DNA of 56,627 nucleotides from a virus, in IMG/VR virus record IMGVR_UViG_3300023273_000521, positions 1 to 56,627 of that record, one strand, 5' to 3'. Positions within the stretch are counted from its first letter, which is position 1. Each line of letters starts with the position of its first letter. This document shows positions 40,561 through 47,366 of this stretch, one piece after another. A program made the position numbers and the translations under genes. The notes under the pieces are model-generated. The model worked only from the letters and a program-made list of their open reading frames with translations. It searched no databases and was not told the origin of the DNA.

Positions 40561-41377
40561 TTATCTTGGTGGTAAAAAGTTTCAGGCAAAATGGATTGCC
40601 TCCAACTTTCCAAAACATAATACTTATGTTGAACCATTTGGTGGTGCCTATTGGGTTTATTTTGTGGCCAACCACCAAATAGATCAGGCTCATACAAATG
40701 TATATAATGATTTTAATAGAGATATAGCAAATATATTTCATTGTGCCAGACATAAAGATAGAGAATTTTTAAAATCTTTATTGTCATATGAACCACAACA
40801 AGAAGAAATTTTTAATCAATTTAAATCAGATTTAATACCATTTAATACAGACTTTGAACTAGGTGATATTGAAAGAGCCACAAAATATATCTACCTACAA
40901 ACTCAAAGTTTTAGTGGTGATACTCTAAATGAAAAAACAAAGTTTGTAAATTTAAAAGGTAAATATAAATCAAAGTATCAACATTTTATAGATAAAATTA
41001 GTGATAAAAAATGGTTATATTTTATTAAAGGCATAAATCATATTCATAACGAATCATATGAAACAGTTATTAATATGTATGATAAAGAAGATACATTATT
41101 TTATGTTGATCCTCCATACTATAAAATGGAAGATTACTATGTAAAAGACTTTCAAAGAAGCCAGCACGAAGACCTGGCCAATAAACTAAAAGAAATAAAA
41201 GGTAAATTTGTATTGTCTTATTATGACTTTCCAGATTTACAAAAGTGGTTTCCAAAAGATCAATACACTTGGATAGAAAAAGAATTTAATAAACAAAACG
41301 CTAGTAAAAACAAAGGCGCTGGTAAAGGTAAAGAAGTATTAATTATGAATTATAAACCAGCATTGACTTTAGAATAG
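40553..41377 (+). CDS. dam: DNA adenine-N6 methyltransferase, Dam/D12 class
   Basis: The GTG start at 40553 lies inside the upstream gene. The 274-residue enzyme has the D12 order: FSYLGGKKFQAKWI and YVEPFGGAYWVYF (SAM site), YNDFNRDIANIF, then the catalytic FYVDPPYYKMEDYY. The typical late segment ...KGKEVLIMNYKP closes it. The family methylates GATC-like sites. The tight overlap with a DUF262-type protein suggests a restriction-modification or self-protection pair. The target site cannot be read from sequence. Confidence 0.9.
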   Translation: MFSYLGGKKFQAKWIASNFPKHNTYVEPFGGAYWVYFVANHQIDQAHTNVYNDFNRDIANIFHCARHKDREFLKSLLSYEPQQEEIFNQFKSDLIPFNTDFELGDIERATKYIYLQTQSFSGDTLNEKTKFVNLKGKYKSKYQHFIDKISDKKWLYFIKGINHIHNESYETVINMYDKEDTLFYVDPPYYKMEDYYVKDFQRSQHEDLANKLKEIKGKFVLSYYDFPDLQKWFPKDQYTWIEKEFNKQNASKNKGAGKGKEVLIMNYKPALTLE

Positions 41378-41391
41378 CTTTGTGATATATT
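41363..41391 (+). promoter_or_regulatory. Sigma70 promoter of tRNA-Gly(UCC)
   Basis: TTGACT (41363-41368), 17 nt, TATATT (41386-41391) with TGTGA before it. The -35 lies in the last codons of the methyltransferase gene. The expected start is at the 5' end of the tRNA (41399), leaving almost no 5' leader. Confidence 0.8.
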
Positions 41392-41398
41392 AAATAAT

Positions 41399-41472
41399 GC
41401 GGATGTCGTATAAAAGTAATACACTTGGTTTCCAACCAGGAAAAGATTGGGCAGTACAGTCCATCCGCTCCA
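41399..41472 (+). tRNA. tRNA-Gly (anticodon UCC) with atypical D- and T-loops
   Basis: The 74-nt cloverleaf is complete: acceptor GCGGATG/CATCCGC, discriminator T, encoded CCA (41470-41472). D-arm is GTAT-AAAAGTA-ATAC; anticodon arm is CTTGG-TTTCCAA-CCAGG with UCC at 41431-41433. Four variable bases follow, then T-arm GATTG-GGCAGTA-CAGTC. Acceptor start and discriminator U fit bacterial tRNA-Gly. The T-loop GGCAGTA replaces the normal TTCGANN, and the D-loop lacks the second G of GG. So the usual D-/T-loop contact is missing. It has its own promoter directly upstream. Confidence 0.85.
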
Positions 41473-41494
41473 AAATTTGAACGAGGAGTAAATA

Positions 41495-42037
41495 ATGTTT
41501 GATAAATTTGTAATACCAAAAACTAATTTTAAAATAAGAGAAGGCGATTCTGTATTAGAAGATGGCTGTAACTTTGATGAGGGTAAGTGGGTAGAAAAAT
41601 CTACAGACGACTTTTTTAAAGGCAAAAGAGTTGTATTGTTTTCTCTACCTGGTGCTTTTACACCAACTTGTACATCTACTCAATTACCAGGCTTTGATGA
41701 AAACTATGAAAAAATTAAAAGTCTTGGAATAGATGAAATCTATTGTTGTTCAGTAAATGATACATTTGTTATGAACGCTTGGGCAGAAATTTTAAAAATC
41801 AAAAATGTAAAAGTAATTCCTGATGGATCTGGTAATTTTACTAGATTTATGGGAATGTTAATTGGAAAAAATCATAAAGGCTTTGGTAATAGAAGTTGGA
41901 GATATATGGCAGTTATTAACGATGGAGTTGTTGAAAAGTGGTGGCAAGAACCAGGTATCAATAATGACGGATCAGATAATGACCCATACGTTGAAACTAC
42001 ACCAGAGAATATGATAAGTTATTTGAAATCAAAATAA
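41495..42037 (+). CDS. Peroxiredoxin (Prx5/AhpE-like)
   Basis: This 180-residue protein has the peroxiredoxin active site LFSLPGAFTPTCTSTQLPGF, with the peroxidatic Cys in PTCT, and the Prx5-type segments YCCSVNDTFVMNAWAEI and IPDGSGNFTRFMGML. It reduces hydrogen or alkyl peroxides using a thiol donor. It starts 22 nt after the tRNA with GAGGAG. A phage copy could protect the infected cell from oxidative stress, which is plausible in sunlit sea water. Marked homology to Prx5-type; donor unknown. Confidence 0.92.
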   Translation: MFDKFVIPKTNFKIREGDSVLEDGCNFDEGKWVEKSTDDFFKGKRVVLFSLPGAFTPTCTSTQLPGFDENYEKIKSLGIDEIYCCSVNDTFVMNAWAEILKIKNVKVIPDGSGNFTRFMGMLIGKNHKGFGNRSWRYMAVINDGVVEKWWQEPGINNDGSDNDPYVETTPENMISYLKSK

Positions 42038-42039
42038 CA

Positions 42040-42068
42040 TTGACAAAAAAACTATACTATGTTATATT
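42040..42068 (+). promoter_or_regulatory. Sigma70 promoter of gp45
   Basis: TTGACA (42040-42045), 17 nt, TATATT (42063-42068) with extended TGT. The gp45 start follows 31 nt later after an AAGGAG site, so unlike others this mRNA has a leader. Confidence 0.83.
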
Positions 42069-42098
42069 ATAATATGTTAAATTATGAAGGAGTGATAT

Positions 42099-42764
42099 AT
42101 GAATCTATCAAGTGATACGGTTTCTGTATTAAAAAACTTTTCAGACATTAATCAAAATATATTGGTTAAACCTGGAAACAAAGTACAGACAATCTCTACA
42201 ATGAAAAATATTTTAGCAGAAGCTGAAATATCAGAAAAGTTTGAAAGCGAATTTGCTATCTATGATCTACCAGAATTTTTGAGATCAGTAGAACTTTTTG
42301 AAAAACCAGAACTAAAGTTTAATGGTGGATCAAATGTTCAGATTGCTGATTCTAATTCTAAACAGGCAATAAAATATTTCTTTGCTGACAAATCAGTTAT
42401 TGTTTCGCCTACAAAGAATATTACAATGCCAGATAAAGAAGTTACTTTTACATTTAAAAAAGAAACCTTTTCTAAATTACTAAAAGCAGCTACTACATTA
42501 AATTTACCAGATGTTGCCGTTAAAGGTGATGGTAAATCAATTAAATTAATTGCTACAGATAAGAAAAACAAATCTTCAAATGATTATTCTATTGAAGTTG
42601 GTGAGACCGATAAAACATTTACGGCCTATTTTAAAACTGAAAACTTTAAAATGGTTTCAGATGATTATGATGTAGCAATATCTAAACAAAAGATAAGTCA
42701 TTTTGTAAACAGAAATAAACCTATACAATATTGGATAGCATTAGAACCAGATTCGGAGTTTTAA
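42099..42764 (+). CDS. gp45: DNA polymerase sliding clamp gp45
   Basis: This 221-residue protein (T4: 228) begins LSSDTVSVLKNFSDINQNILVKPGNKVQTIS and has the clamp pattern LPEFLRSVELFEKPELKF, then YFFADKSVIVSPTKNITMPDKEVTFTF. It forms the trimeric ring that tethers gp43 to DNA and activates late transcription with gp55. It is followed after 1 nt by a small unknown gene, then gp44. Confidence 0.95.
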   Translation: MNLSSDTVSVLKNFSDINQNILVKPGNKVQTISTMKNILAEAEISEKFESEFAIYDLPEFLRSVELFEKPELKFNGGSNVQIADSNSKQAIKYFFADKSVIVSPTKNITMPDKEVTFTFKKETFSKLLKAATTLNLPDVAVKGDGKSIKLIATDKKNKSSNDYSIEVGETDKTFTAYFKTENFKMVSDDYDVAISKQKISHFVNRNKPIQYWIALEPDSEF

Positions 42765-42765
42765 T

Positions 42766-43113
42766 ATGTCTGAAGTCTATAAATTAGAAGACGGTACCGA
42801 ATACAAAGCAGACGACTACTTAAAAGTAGAAACCAGAGAATATCATCAAACAACACATTATCTTAATAGACAAATTGCTGTTTCTGATATTATAGAGGAG
42901 TTTGGCGATTTGCCTACCTTTGAAAAAGGTTTATACTTTAATTGGAACGACTATCATAAAGCTTCACAAGAAGACAAAGACTTGGCAGATAAAGTACAAG
43001 AATTTGTTGATGAACACGATTATGACCGTGAAGAAGATTGTTGGACAATGAATAAAGGTGGTTATGATGTTGATAGTGAAATTGTAAAAGAATTTACAAT
43101 GGAAACACCCTAA
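42766..43113 (+). CDS. Small acidic unknown protein between gp45 and gp44
   Basis: This 115-residue protein is very acidic (YKLEDGTEYKADDYLKVETREYH, then DKVQEFVDEHDYDREEDCW). I do not recognise a family. It starts 1 nt after the gp45 stop, so it is probably co-translated. Its acidic character and placement between clamp and clamp-loader genes suggest a protein partner or DNA mimic, but this cannot be shown. Confidence 0.6.
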   Translation: MSEVYKLEDGTEYKADDYLKVETREYHQTTHYLNRQIAVSDIIEEFGDLPTFEKGLYFNWNDYHKASQEDKDLADKVQEFVDEHDYDREEDCWTMNKGGYDVDSEIVKEFTMETP

Positions 43114-43138
43114 TAATGAATAAAGTGAGGTTTATATT

Positions 43139-44083
43139 ATGTCAGATTTTTTGTGGGTTGAAAAATACCGTCCAAAAAAGATAAGCGATTGTATTCTTAC
43201 CGAAGATTTAAAGAATACATTTACACAATTTCTAAAACAAAAAGAAATACCTAACCTATTGTTGTCTGGTACTGCCGGTACTGGTAAAACAACAGTAGCA
43301 AGAGCCTTATGTGAAGAACTAGGTAGTGATTATATCATTATTAATGGTTCAGACGAAGGCCGTCAAATAGATACATTAAGAAATAAGATTAAAAACTTTG
43401 CTTCTACTGTATCTCTTACCGAAGACGCTAATCATAAAGTTGTCATAATTGATGAGGCAGATTATATGAACGCTGATAGTGTTCAGCCTGCTTTAAGAAA
43501 CTTTATAGAAACATTTTACAATAATTGTAGATTTATATTTACTTGTAATTATGTCAATAAGATAATACCAGCATTACATAGTCGTTGTACTGTCATTGAT
43601 TTTGCCATAAAAAATGGTCAAAAGGTAAAGACGGCTACTGCCTTTATGAAACGATTAGGTGGTATACTTGATGATGAGAATATAGAATATGACAAAAAAG
43701 TATTGTCAGAATTAATACAAAAGTATTATCCAGACTTTAGAAGAACTATCAACGAACTACAAAGATATTCAGTTAGAGGTAAGATTGATAGTGGTATTCT
43801 TTTTAGTCTATCAGAAGCTAATACCAAAGAACTCATAGTATCATTAAAAGAAAAAAGATTTAATGATATGAGAAAATGGGTTGTTCAGAACTTGGACAAA
43901 GAGGCCTCTTTTCTATTTAAAACTATCTATGATGTTCTCTATACAGCACTAGACTCTAAATCTATTCCTCAATCTATATTAATTTTGGCTGGGTATCAAT
44001 ATAAATCTGCCTTTGTTGCTGACCAGGAGATAAATATGGTTGCCTGCCTTACAGAAATAATGGCGAGTTGTAAATTTAAATAA
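43139..44083 (+). CDS. gp44: Clamp loader large subunit gp44
   Basis: This 314-residue AAA+ protein (T4: 319) starts WVEKYRPKKISDCIL. It has Walker A SGTAGTGKTTVAR, Walker B VVIIDEADYM, sensor 1 FIFTCNYVNKIIPALHSRC with the SRC arginine finger, and a C-terminal helical collar. Four copies join gp62 to load the gp45 clamp. A basic small gene and a tRNA lie between it and gp62, an unusual arrangement. Confidence 0.96.
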   Translation: MSDFLWVEKYRPKKISDCILTEDLKNTFTQFLKQKEIPNLLLSGTAGTGKTTVARALCEELGSDYIIINGSDEGRQIDTLRNKIKNFASTVSLTEDANHKVVIIDEADYMNADSVQPALRNFIETFYNNCRFIFTCNYVNKIIPALHSRCTVIDFAIKNGQKVKTATAFMKRLGGILDDENIEYDKKVLSELIQKYYPDFRRTINELQRYSVRGKIDSGILFSLSEANTKELIVSLKEKRFNDMRKWVVQNLDKEASFLFKTIYDVLYTALDSKSIPQSILILAGYQYKSAFVADQEINMVACLTEIMASCKFK

Positions 44084-44092
44084 GAGATTAGA

Positions 44093-44230
44093 ATGGCTAG
44101 AAGAACATTTTTTAGAAAATTAATAGTAAAATTAAGAATATGGTATGCTGATATACGAGGACATCACGGTAAAAGATGGGATTATGAACCTGGTGATTGG
44201 TATATGGGTAGACACAATAAAAGAAAGTAA
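44093..44230 (+). CDS. Small basic protein (45 aa) between gp44 and tRNA-Gly
   Basis: An ATG at 44093 opens a frame with about 30% basic and aromatic residues (MARRTFFRKLIVKLRIWYAD, then IRGHHGKRWDYEPGDWYMGR). It has no strong ribosome site (AAGAGATTAGA). It fits exactly between gp44 and the tRNA. An RNA- or DNA-binding role is conceivable, but unproven. Confidence 0.5.
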   Translation: MARRTFFRKLIVKLRIWYADIRGHHGKRWDYEPGDWYMGRHNKRK

Positions 44231-44238
44231 AACCATAA

Positions 44239-44312
44239 GCGGATATGGTATAGAAGTATTACGCCACGTTGCCAACGTGGAGATGGCGGAGCGTTACCGC
44301 CTATCCGCTCCA
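44239..44312 (+). tRNA. tRNA-Gly (anticodon GCC) with atypical D- and T-loops
   Basis: The 74-nt cloverleaf is complete: acceptor GCGGATA/TATCCGC, discriminator T, encoded CCA (44310-44312). D-arm is GTAT-AGAAGTA-TTAC (three pairs plus a T-T); anticodon arm is CCACG-TTGCCAA-CGTGG with GCC at 44271-44273. Four variable bases follow, then T-arm GGCGG-AGCGTTA-CCGCC. The T-loop AGCGTTA again lacks TTCGA, and the D-loop lacks GG. It sits 8 nt before the gp62 start and has no separate promoter, so it must be cut out of the clamp-loader mRNA. Confidence 0.85.
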
Positions 44313-44320
44313 GAATTATT

Positions 44321-44713
44321 ATGTACGAATTGAAAGATTACTTAAACGCTATAAACTTTACTAAAGAAAATCTATTAGATACAGACGATTTAACGTGGGA
44401 AAAGAAGTATCCACCGTTTATCATTAACAAGTGTTTATCAATGCATTATGACAGTATAGCAGCTGCCAATGAAATGAATGGTTATCACTTTTTAGATAAG
44501 AAAGTCCAGTTTCATTTTTTGATAAATAGTATTAGAAAAAAGAAGCGATTTGGTGGCAAATGGTTATCACAAGCCAAATTGAAGAATTTAGAGTATGTCA
44601 AAGAATATTATGGATATAGTAATGAGAAAGCAAAACAAGCACTTAGCATACTAAAAGACGAACAAATTGAATTTATAAAAGAGACCTTGAACAAAGGTGG
44701 GAGAAAAAAATGA
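44321..44713 (+). CDS. gp62: Clamp loader small subunit gp62
   Basis: This 130-residue protein (T4: 187) follows gp44 in T4 order and has the gp62 pattern YELKDYLNAINFTKENLLD, PPFIINKCLSMHYDSIAAANEMN and FLINSIRKKKRFGGKWL. One copy joins four gp44 in the loader. It has no ribosome site because its ATG lies 8 nt after the tRNA 3' end; processing of that tRNA would leave an almost leaderless mRNA. Shorter than T4 gp62. Confidence 0.9.
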   Translation: MYELKDYLNAINFTKENLLDTDDLTWEKKYPPFIINKCLSMHYDSIAAANEMNGYHFLDKKVQFHFLINSIRKKKRFGGKWLSQAKLKNLEYVKEYYGYSNEKAKQALSILKDEQIEFIKETLNKGGRKK

Positions 44714-45171
44714 GCGAAGAAATTGTAAACTGGTCGCCTGAAAGTATGTTAGAGGTCACAATCAAACAACCAGACGACTTCCTTAAAGTTAGAGAAACAT
44801 TAACTAGAATTGGTGTAGCGTCCCGAAAAGACAAAACACTTTATCAATCGTGTCACATTTTACATAAACAAGGTAAATACTTTATAACACACTTTAAAGA
44901 ACTATTTGCTTTAGACGGTAAAAAGGCTACATTGGTTGAAAACGATATACAAAGAAGAAATACTATTGCTATTCTTTTACAGGATTGGAATTTAATTGAC
45001 ATTGTAAAACCAGCAAAAGCTGAAAACAAAGCACCATTAAGTCAAATCAAAGTATTACCTTTTAAAGAAAAAAAAGAATGGACGCTATCAGCTAAATATA
45101 ATATTGGTAAAAAAATTGATGAGAATAAGGAAGAAGTAAAAGATAGCGACAATGCAAGTACCGAAGTTTAA
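44710..45171 (+). CDS. regA: Translational repressor RegA
   Basis: This 153-residue protein (T4: 122) matches RegA closely: MLEVTIKQPDDFLKVRETLTRIGVASRKDKTLYQSCHILHKQGKYFITHFKELF, then LLQDWNLIDIV and FKEKKEWTLSAKYNIGKKI. RegA binds start regions of early mRNAs, including clamp-loader genes, and lowers their translation. It lies directly after gp62 as in T4. The C-terminus has an extra acidic tail (EEVKDSDNASTEV). Confidence 0.96.
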   Translation: MSEEIVNWSPESMLEVTIKQPDDFLKVRETLTRIGVASRKDKTLYQSCHILHKQGKYFITHFKELFALDGKKATLVENDIQRRNTIAILLQDWNLIDIVKPAKAENKAPLSQIKVLPFKEKKEWTLSAKYNIGKKIDENKEEVKDSDNASTEV

Positions 45172-46672
45172 AGATTTTATTACTGAGCAAAATATAGAAC
45201 GTAAAAATAAACCGATTACGGTTGCAATTATTACGAAGTCTAATCCAAATGTTAAAAAACAAAAAGCTGGTGAAGCTCCTAAAAAAGAACTTACAGTTGG
45301 TTTAATTCAAAAGGCTTGTAAGAAAAAAGGTTTTGAGTGTGTTGTCATCAATACAAAACACGCTATCATCACTGGTAAAGACGAAGATAAGAATACTTTA
45401 ACCATTTATAATTATGATGGTAAAGATTCTGAACATACATTTATAGGTAAAGATACTGTTTGTATTACACGAGCAGGTTCTATTGAAGACGAAGCTGGAT
45501 TATCATTAATATCAGCCTTTCAAAACTCATCAGCATTTATGTTAAACACACGATCAGCTATGCTGACTTGTGATAATAAATTAACAACAGCATTACTATT
45601 TGAAAAGTTTGGTATACCTACACCAAGAACAGCGTTTGTATCAAATGAAAAAAACATAGAAGACGCTGTAAAATTAGTTGGTAATAAATTTCCTATCATA
45701 CTTAAAACATTAACTGGTACTCAAGGTATTGGTGTAATTAAAATTGAAAGTATGGATAGTTTAGTATCTACAATACAAGCATTATGGAAACACGATGCAG
45801 AAGTATTAATACAAGAATATATGGAAGTAGATGGTGATGTAAGAACTTTAGTCGTAGATAATAAGATATTTGCGTCAACAAATAGAGTTGCCGCTAAAGG
45901 TGAGTTTAGATCCAACACTCATAGAGGCGCTACACCAAAACCATATAAGTTAAGTGAAGAAGAACAAGAAATCATTTTAAAAGCCGCTAGAGCGTCCAAA
46001 GCGTACCTTGTAGGCGTAGATCATATCATTTACAAGGGTAAACCTTATGTATTAGAAATCAATGGTAGTCCAGGTTCAGGTGCCGAATATGAAGGTTATC
46101 AATATAAAGATTACTATTCAGAACCAGAACCATCAGGCGCTATCGGTGGCGAAGAATTAATGTATGATATTATAGATTGGGTATCAAAAAGAAGTCATTG
46201 GGATAGACAAGCAAATAGTGAATGTGGTTGGTTAGAAACTGTTGAACTAGATGAACTAGGAAAAGTTAGAGCAAAATTTGATACAGGAAATGGTTCACTT
46301 GCTTGTGCCTTACACGCTGATGAAATTTTAGAAGATGGTAAAATAGTTAAATGGAAATATGACGGAAAAACTCATACTAAACCAAGACACGGTACAAGTA
46401 AAGTTTATAGAGCAAATGCTGACGGTGAAGAGCCATCAGAAATTAGACCAACGATATTATTAGATATTACATTTAATGGTTTTACATATAAAGATATTGA
46501 ATTTGGTTTAGACCAAAGACCACGATCAGGCTCAGATATATTAGTTAATAGAGAATTAATGCGACAAATGAATGTAAGTGTCAACCCTAATAGAACATTT
46601 GTATTAAGTAAGAGATTAAGACCTATTGAAAAAGAAGGTAAACAAGACAAAGTGGGTTTTGAAAAGAAATAA
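45152..46672 (+). CDS. rimK: RimK-like ATP-grasp ligase fused to a retropepsin-like (zinc protease) domain
   Basis: This 506-residue protein has an N-terminal RimK-type part: PRTAFVSNEKNIEDAVKLVG, ILKTLTGTQGIGVIKIESMD (ATP-grasp loop), VLIQEYMEVDGDVRTLVVDNKIFAS and HIIYKGKPYVLEINGSPG. From ~350 a second domain has VELDELGKVRAKFDTGNGSLACALHADEI (DTG catalytic motif) and FGLDQRPRSGSDILVNRELM, as in the ATP-dependent zinc protease/RimB-type family. RimK adds Glu to the end of ribosomal protein S6 in bacteria. The fusion could write and trim such a modification. Substrate is inference. Confidence 0.88.
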   Translation: MQVPKFKDFITEQNIERKNKPITVAIITKSNPNVKKQKAGEAPKKELTVGLIQKACKKKGFECVVINTKHAIITGKDEDKNTLTIYNYDGKDSEHTFIGKDTVCITRAGSIEDEAGLSLISAFQNSSAFMLNTRSAMLTCDNKLTTALLFEKFGIPTPRTAFVSNEKNIEDAVKLVGNKFPIILKTLTGTQGIGVIKIESMDSLVSTIQALWKHDAEVLIQEYMEVDGDVRTLVVDNKIFASTNRVAAKGEFRSNTHRGATPKPYKLSEEEQEIILKAARASKAYLVGVDHIIYKGKPYVLEINGSPGSGAEYEGYQYKDYYSEPEPSGAIGGEELMYDIIDWVSKRSHWDRQANSECGWLETVELDELGKVRAKFDTGNGSLACALHADEILEDGKIVKWKYDGKTHTKPRHGTSKVYRANADGEEPSEIRPTILLDITFNGFTYKDIEFGLDQRPRSGSDILVNRELMRQMNVSVNPNRTFVLSKRLRPIEKEGKQDKVGFEKK

Positions 46673-46674
46673 CA

Positions 46675-46703
46675 TTGACAATTTAGTCAATTTATGTTAT
46701 ATT
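46675..46703 (+). promoter_or_regulatory. Sigma70 promoter of the gene at 46726
   Basis: TTGACA (46675-46680), 17 nt, TATATT (46698-46703) with extended TGT. The next start is 23 nt after the -10 and has AAGGAG. It also serves the ferredoxin and DNA polymerase genes downstream. Confidence 0.83.
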
Positions 46704-46725
46704 ATAAACAATAAGGAGAAATATT

Positions 46726-47043
46726 ATGTCAGACGTGAAACTATTAAGACTAGCTACTGGCGAAGATGTAATCGCTAGAGTAGAAGAAGACGACCAAGGT
46801 GTAAATTTAAACAAAGCATTTGTTATTATACCTCAACAATCGGCACCAGGCCAACCAATACAATTAATGATGTCATTATATAATGCTTTTGGTAAAAGTG
46901 ATACTGTTACGGTATCAAAAGACAAAGTTGTATTCATAACAGATCCTAAAGAAGATATTTTAAAATCATATCAAAAAAATACAAGTAGTATTTTAACATC
47001 ACCAGGATTAATTACAGAAACTAAATTACCTAAATTAGATTAG
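46726..47043 (+). CDS. Small protein with LSm/Sm-like beta domain
   Basis: This 105-residue protein begins VKLLRLATGEDVIARVEEDDQGVNLNKAFVIIP, which parallels VKVIKLDNGDDIVCAF in the protein at 27940. It continues with QPIQLMMSLYNAFGKSDTVTVSKDKVVFIT and a polar tail. It is compatible with an Sm-like barrel, so RNA or protein binding is possible. It overlaps the ferredoxin start by 1 nt. Function unknown. Confidence 0.6.
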   Translation: MSDVKLLRLATGEDVIARVEEDDQGVNLNKAFVIIPQQSAPGQPIQLMMSLYNAFGKSDTVTVSKDKVVFITDPKEDILKSYQKNTSSILTSPGLITETKLPKLD

Positions 47044-47366
47044 TGATAACTGTTTACTTTGTACGTGATGGCTCAAAGATAGCAGTTGATGTGCCTGAAG
47101 GCACTACTCTAATGAAGGCTGCTAGAGATTATTCAAAAGTATCCATACCAGAAATACCAGCAGATTGTTCTGGTAGTTGTGCTTGTGCTACTTGTCACGT
47201 ACATATTGATGAAAGGTATTATGAATCTATACCTACAGATACAGCTGAAATTGAATTGTTAGAATATGAACCTGAATTTAAACCTAAACAAAGTAGATTA
47301 TCTTGTCAAATTACATTGACTAAAAAACATAATGGTTTGATAGCTACATTATTAAAAGACTTATAA
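47043..47366 (+). CDS. [2Fe-2S] ferredoxin
   Basis: The GTG start overlaps the upstream stop. This 107-residue protein has the adrenodoxin/bacterial-type cluster motif ADCSGSCACATCHVHI (Cys-x4/5-Cys-x2-Cys), with the last Cys in RLSCQI. TTLMKAARDYSKVSIPEI fits the preceding helix. It carries electrons and might serve the phage oxygenase at 25903 or a host enzyme. It is linked by TAATG to DNA polymerase. Ferredoxins are known from marine phages. Confidence 0.9.
   Translation: MITVYFVRDGSKIAVDVPEGTTLMKAARDYSKVSIPEIPADCSGSCACATCHVHIDERYYESIPTDTAEIELLEYEPEFKPKQSRLSCQITLTKKHNGLIATLLKDL

Noticed and set aside
44145-44333. 62-codon plus-strand frame across the tRNA-Gly(GCC)
   Set aside because: It overlaps a complete cloverleaf tRNA and the small basic gene in another frame; no ribosome site.
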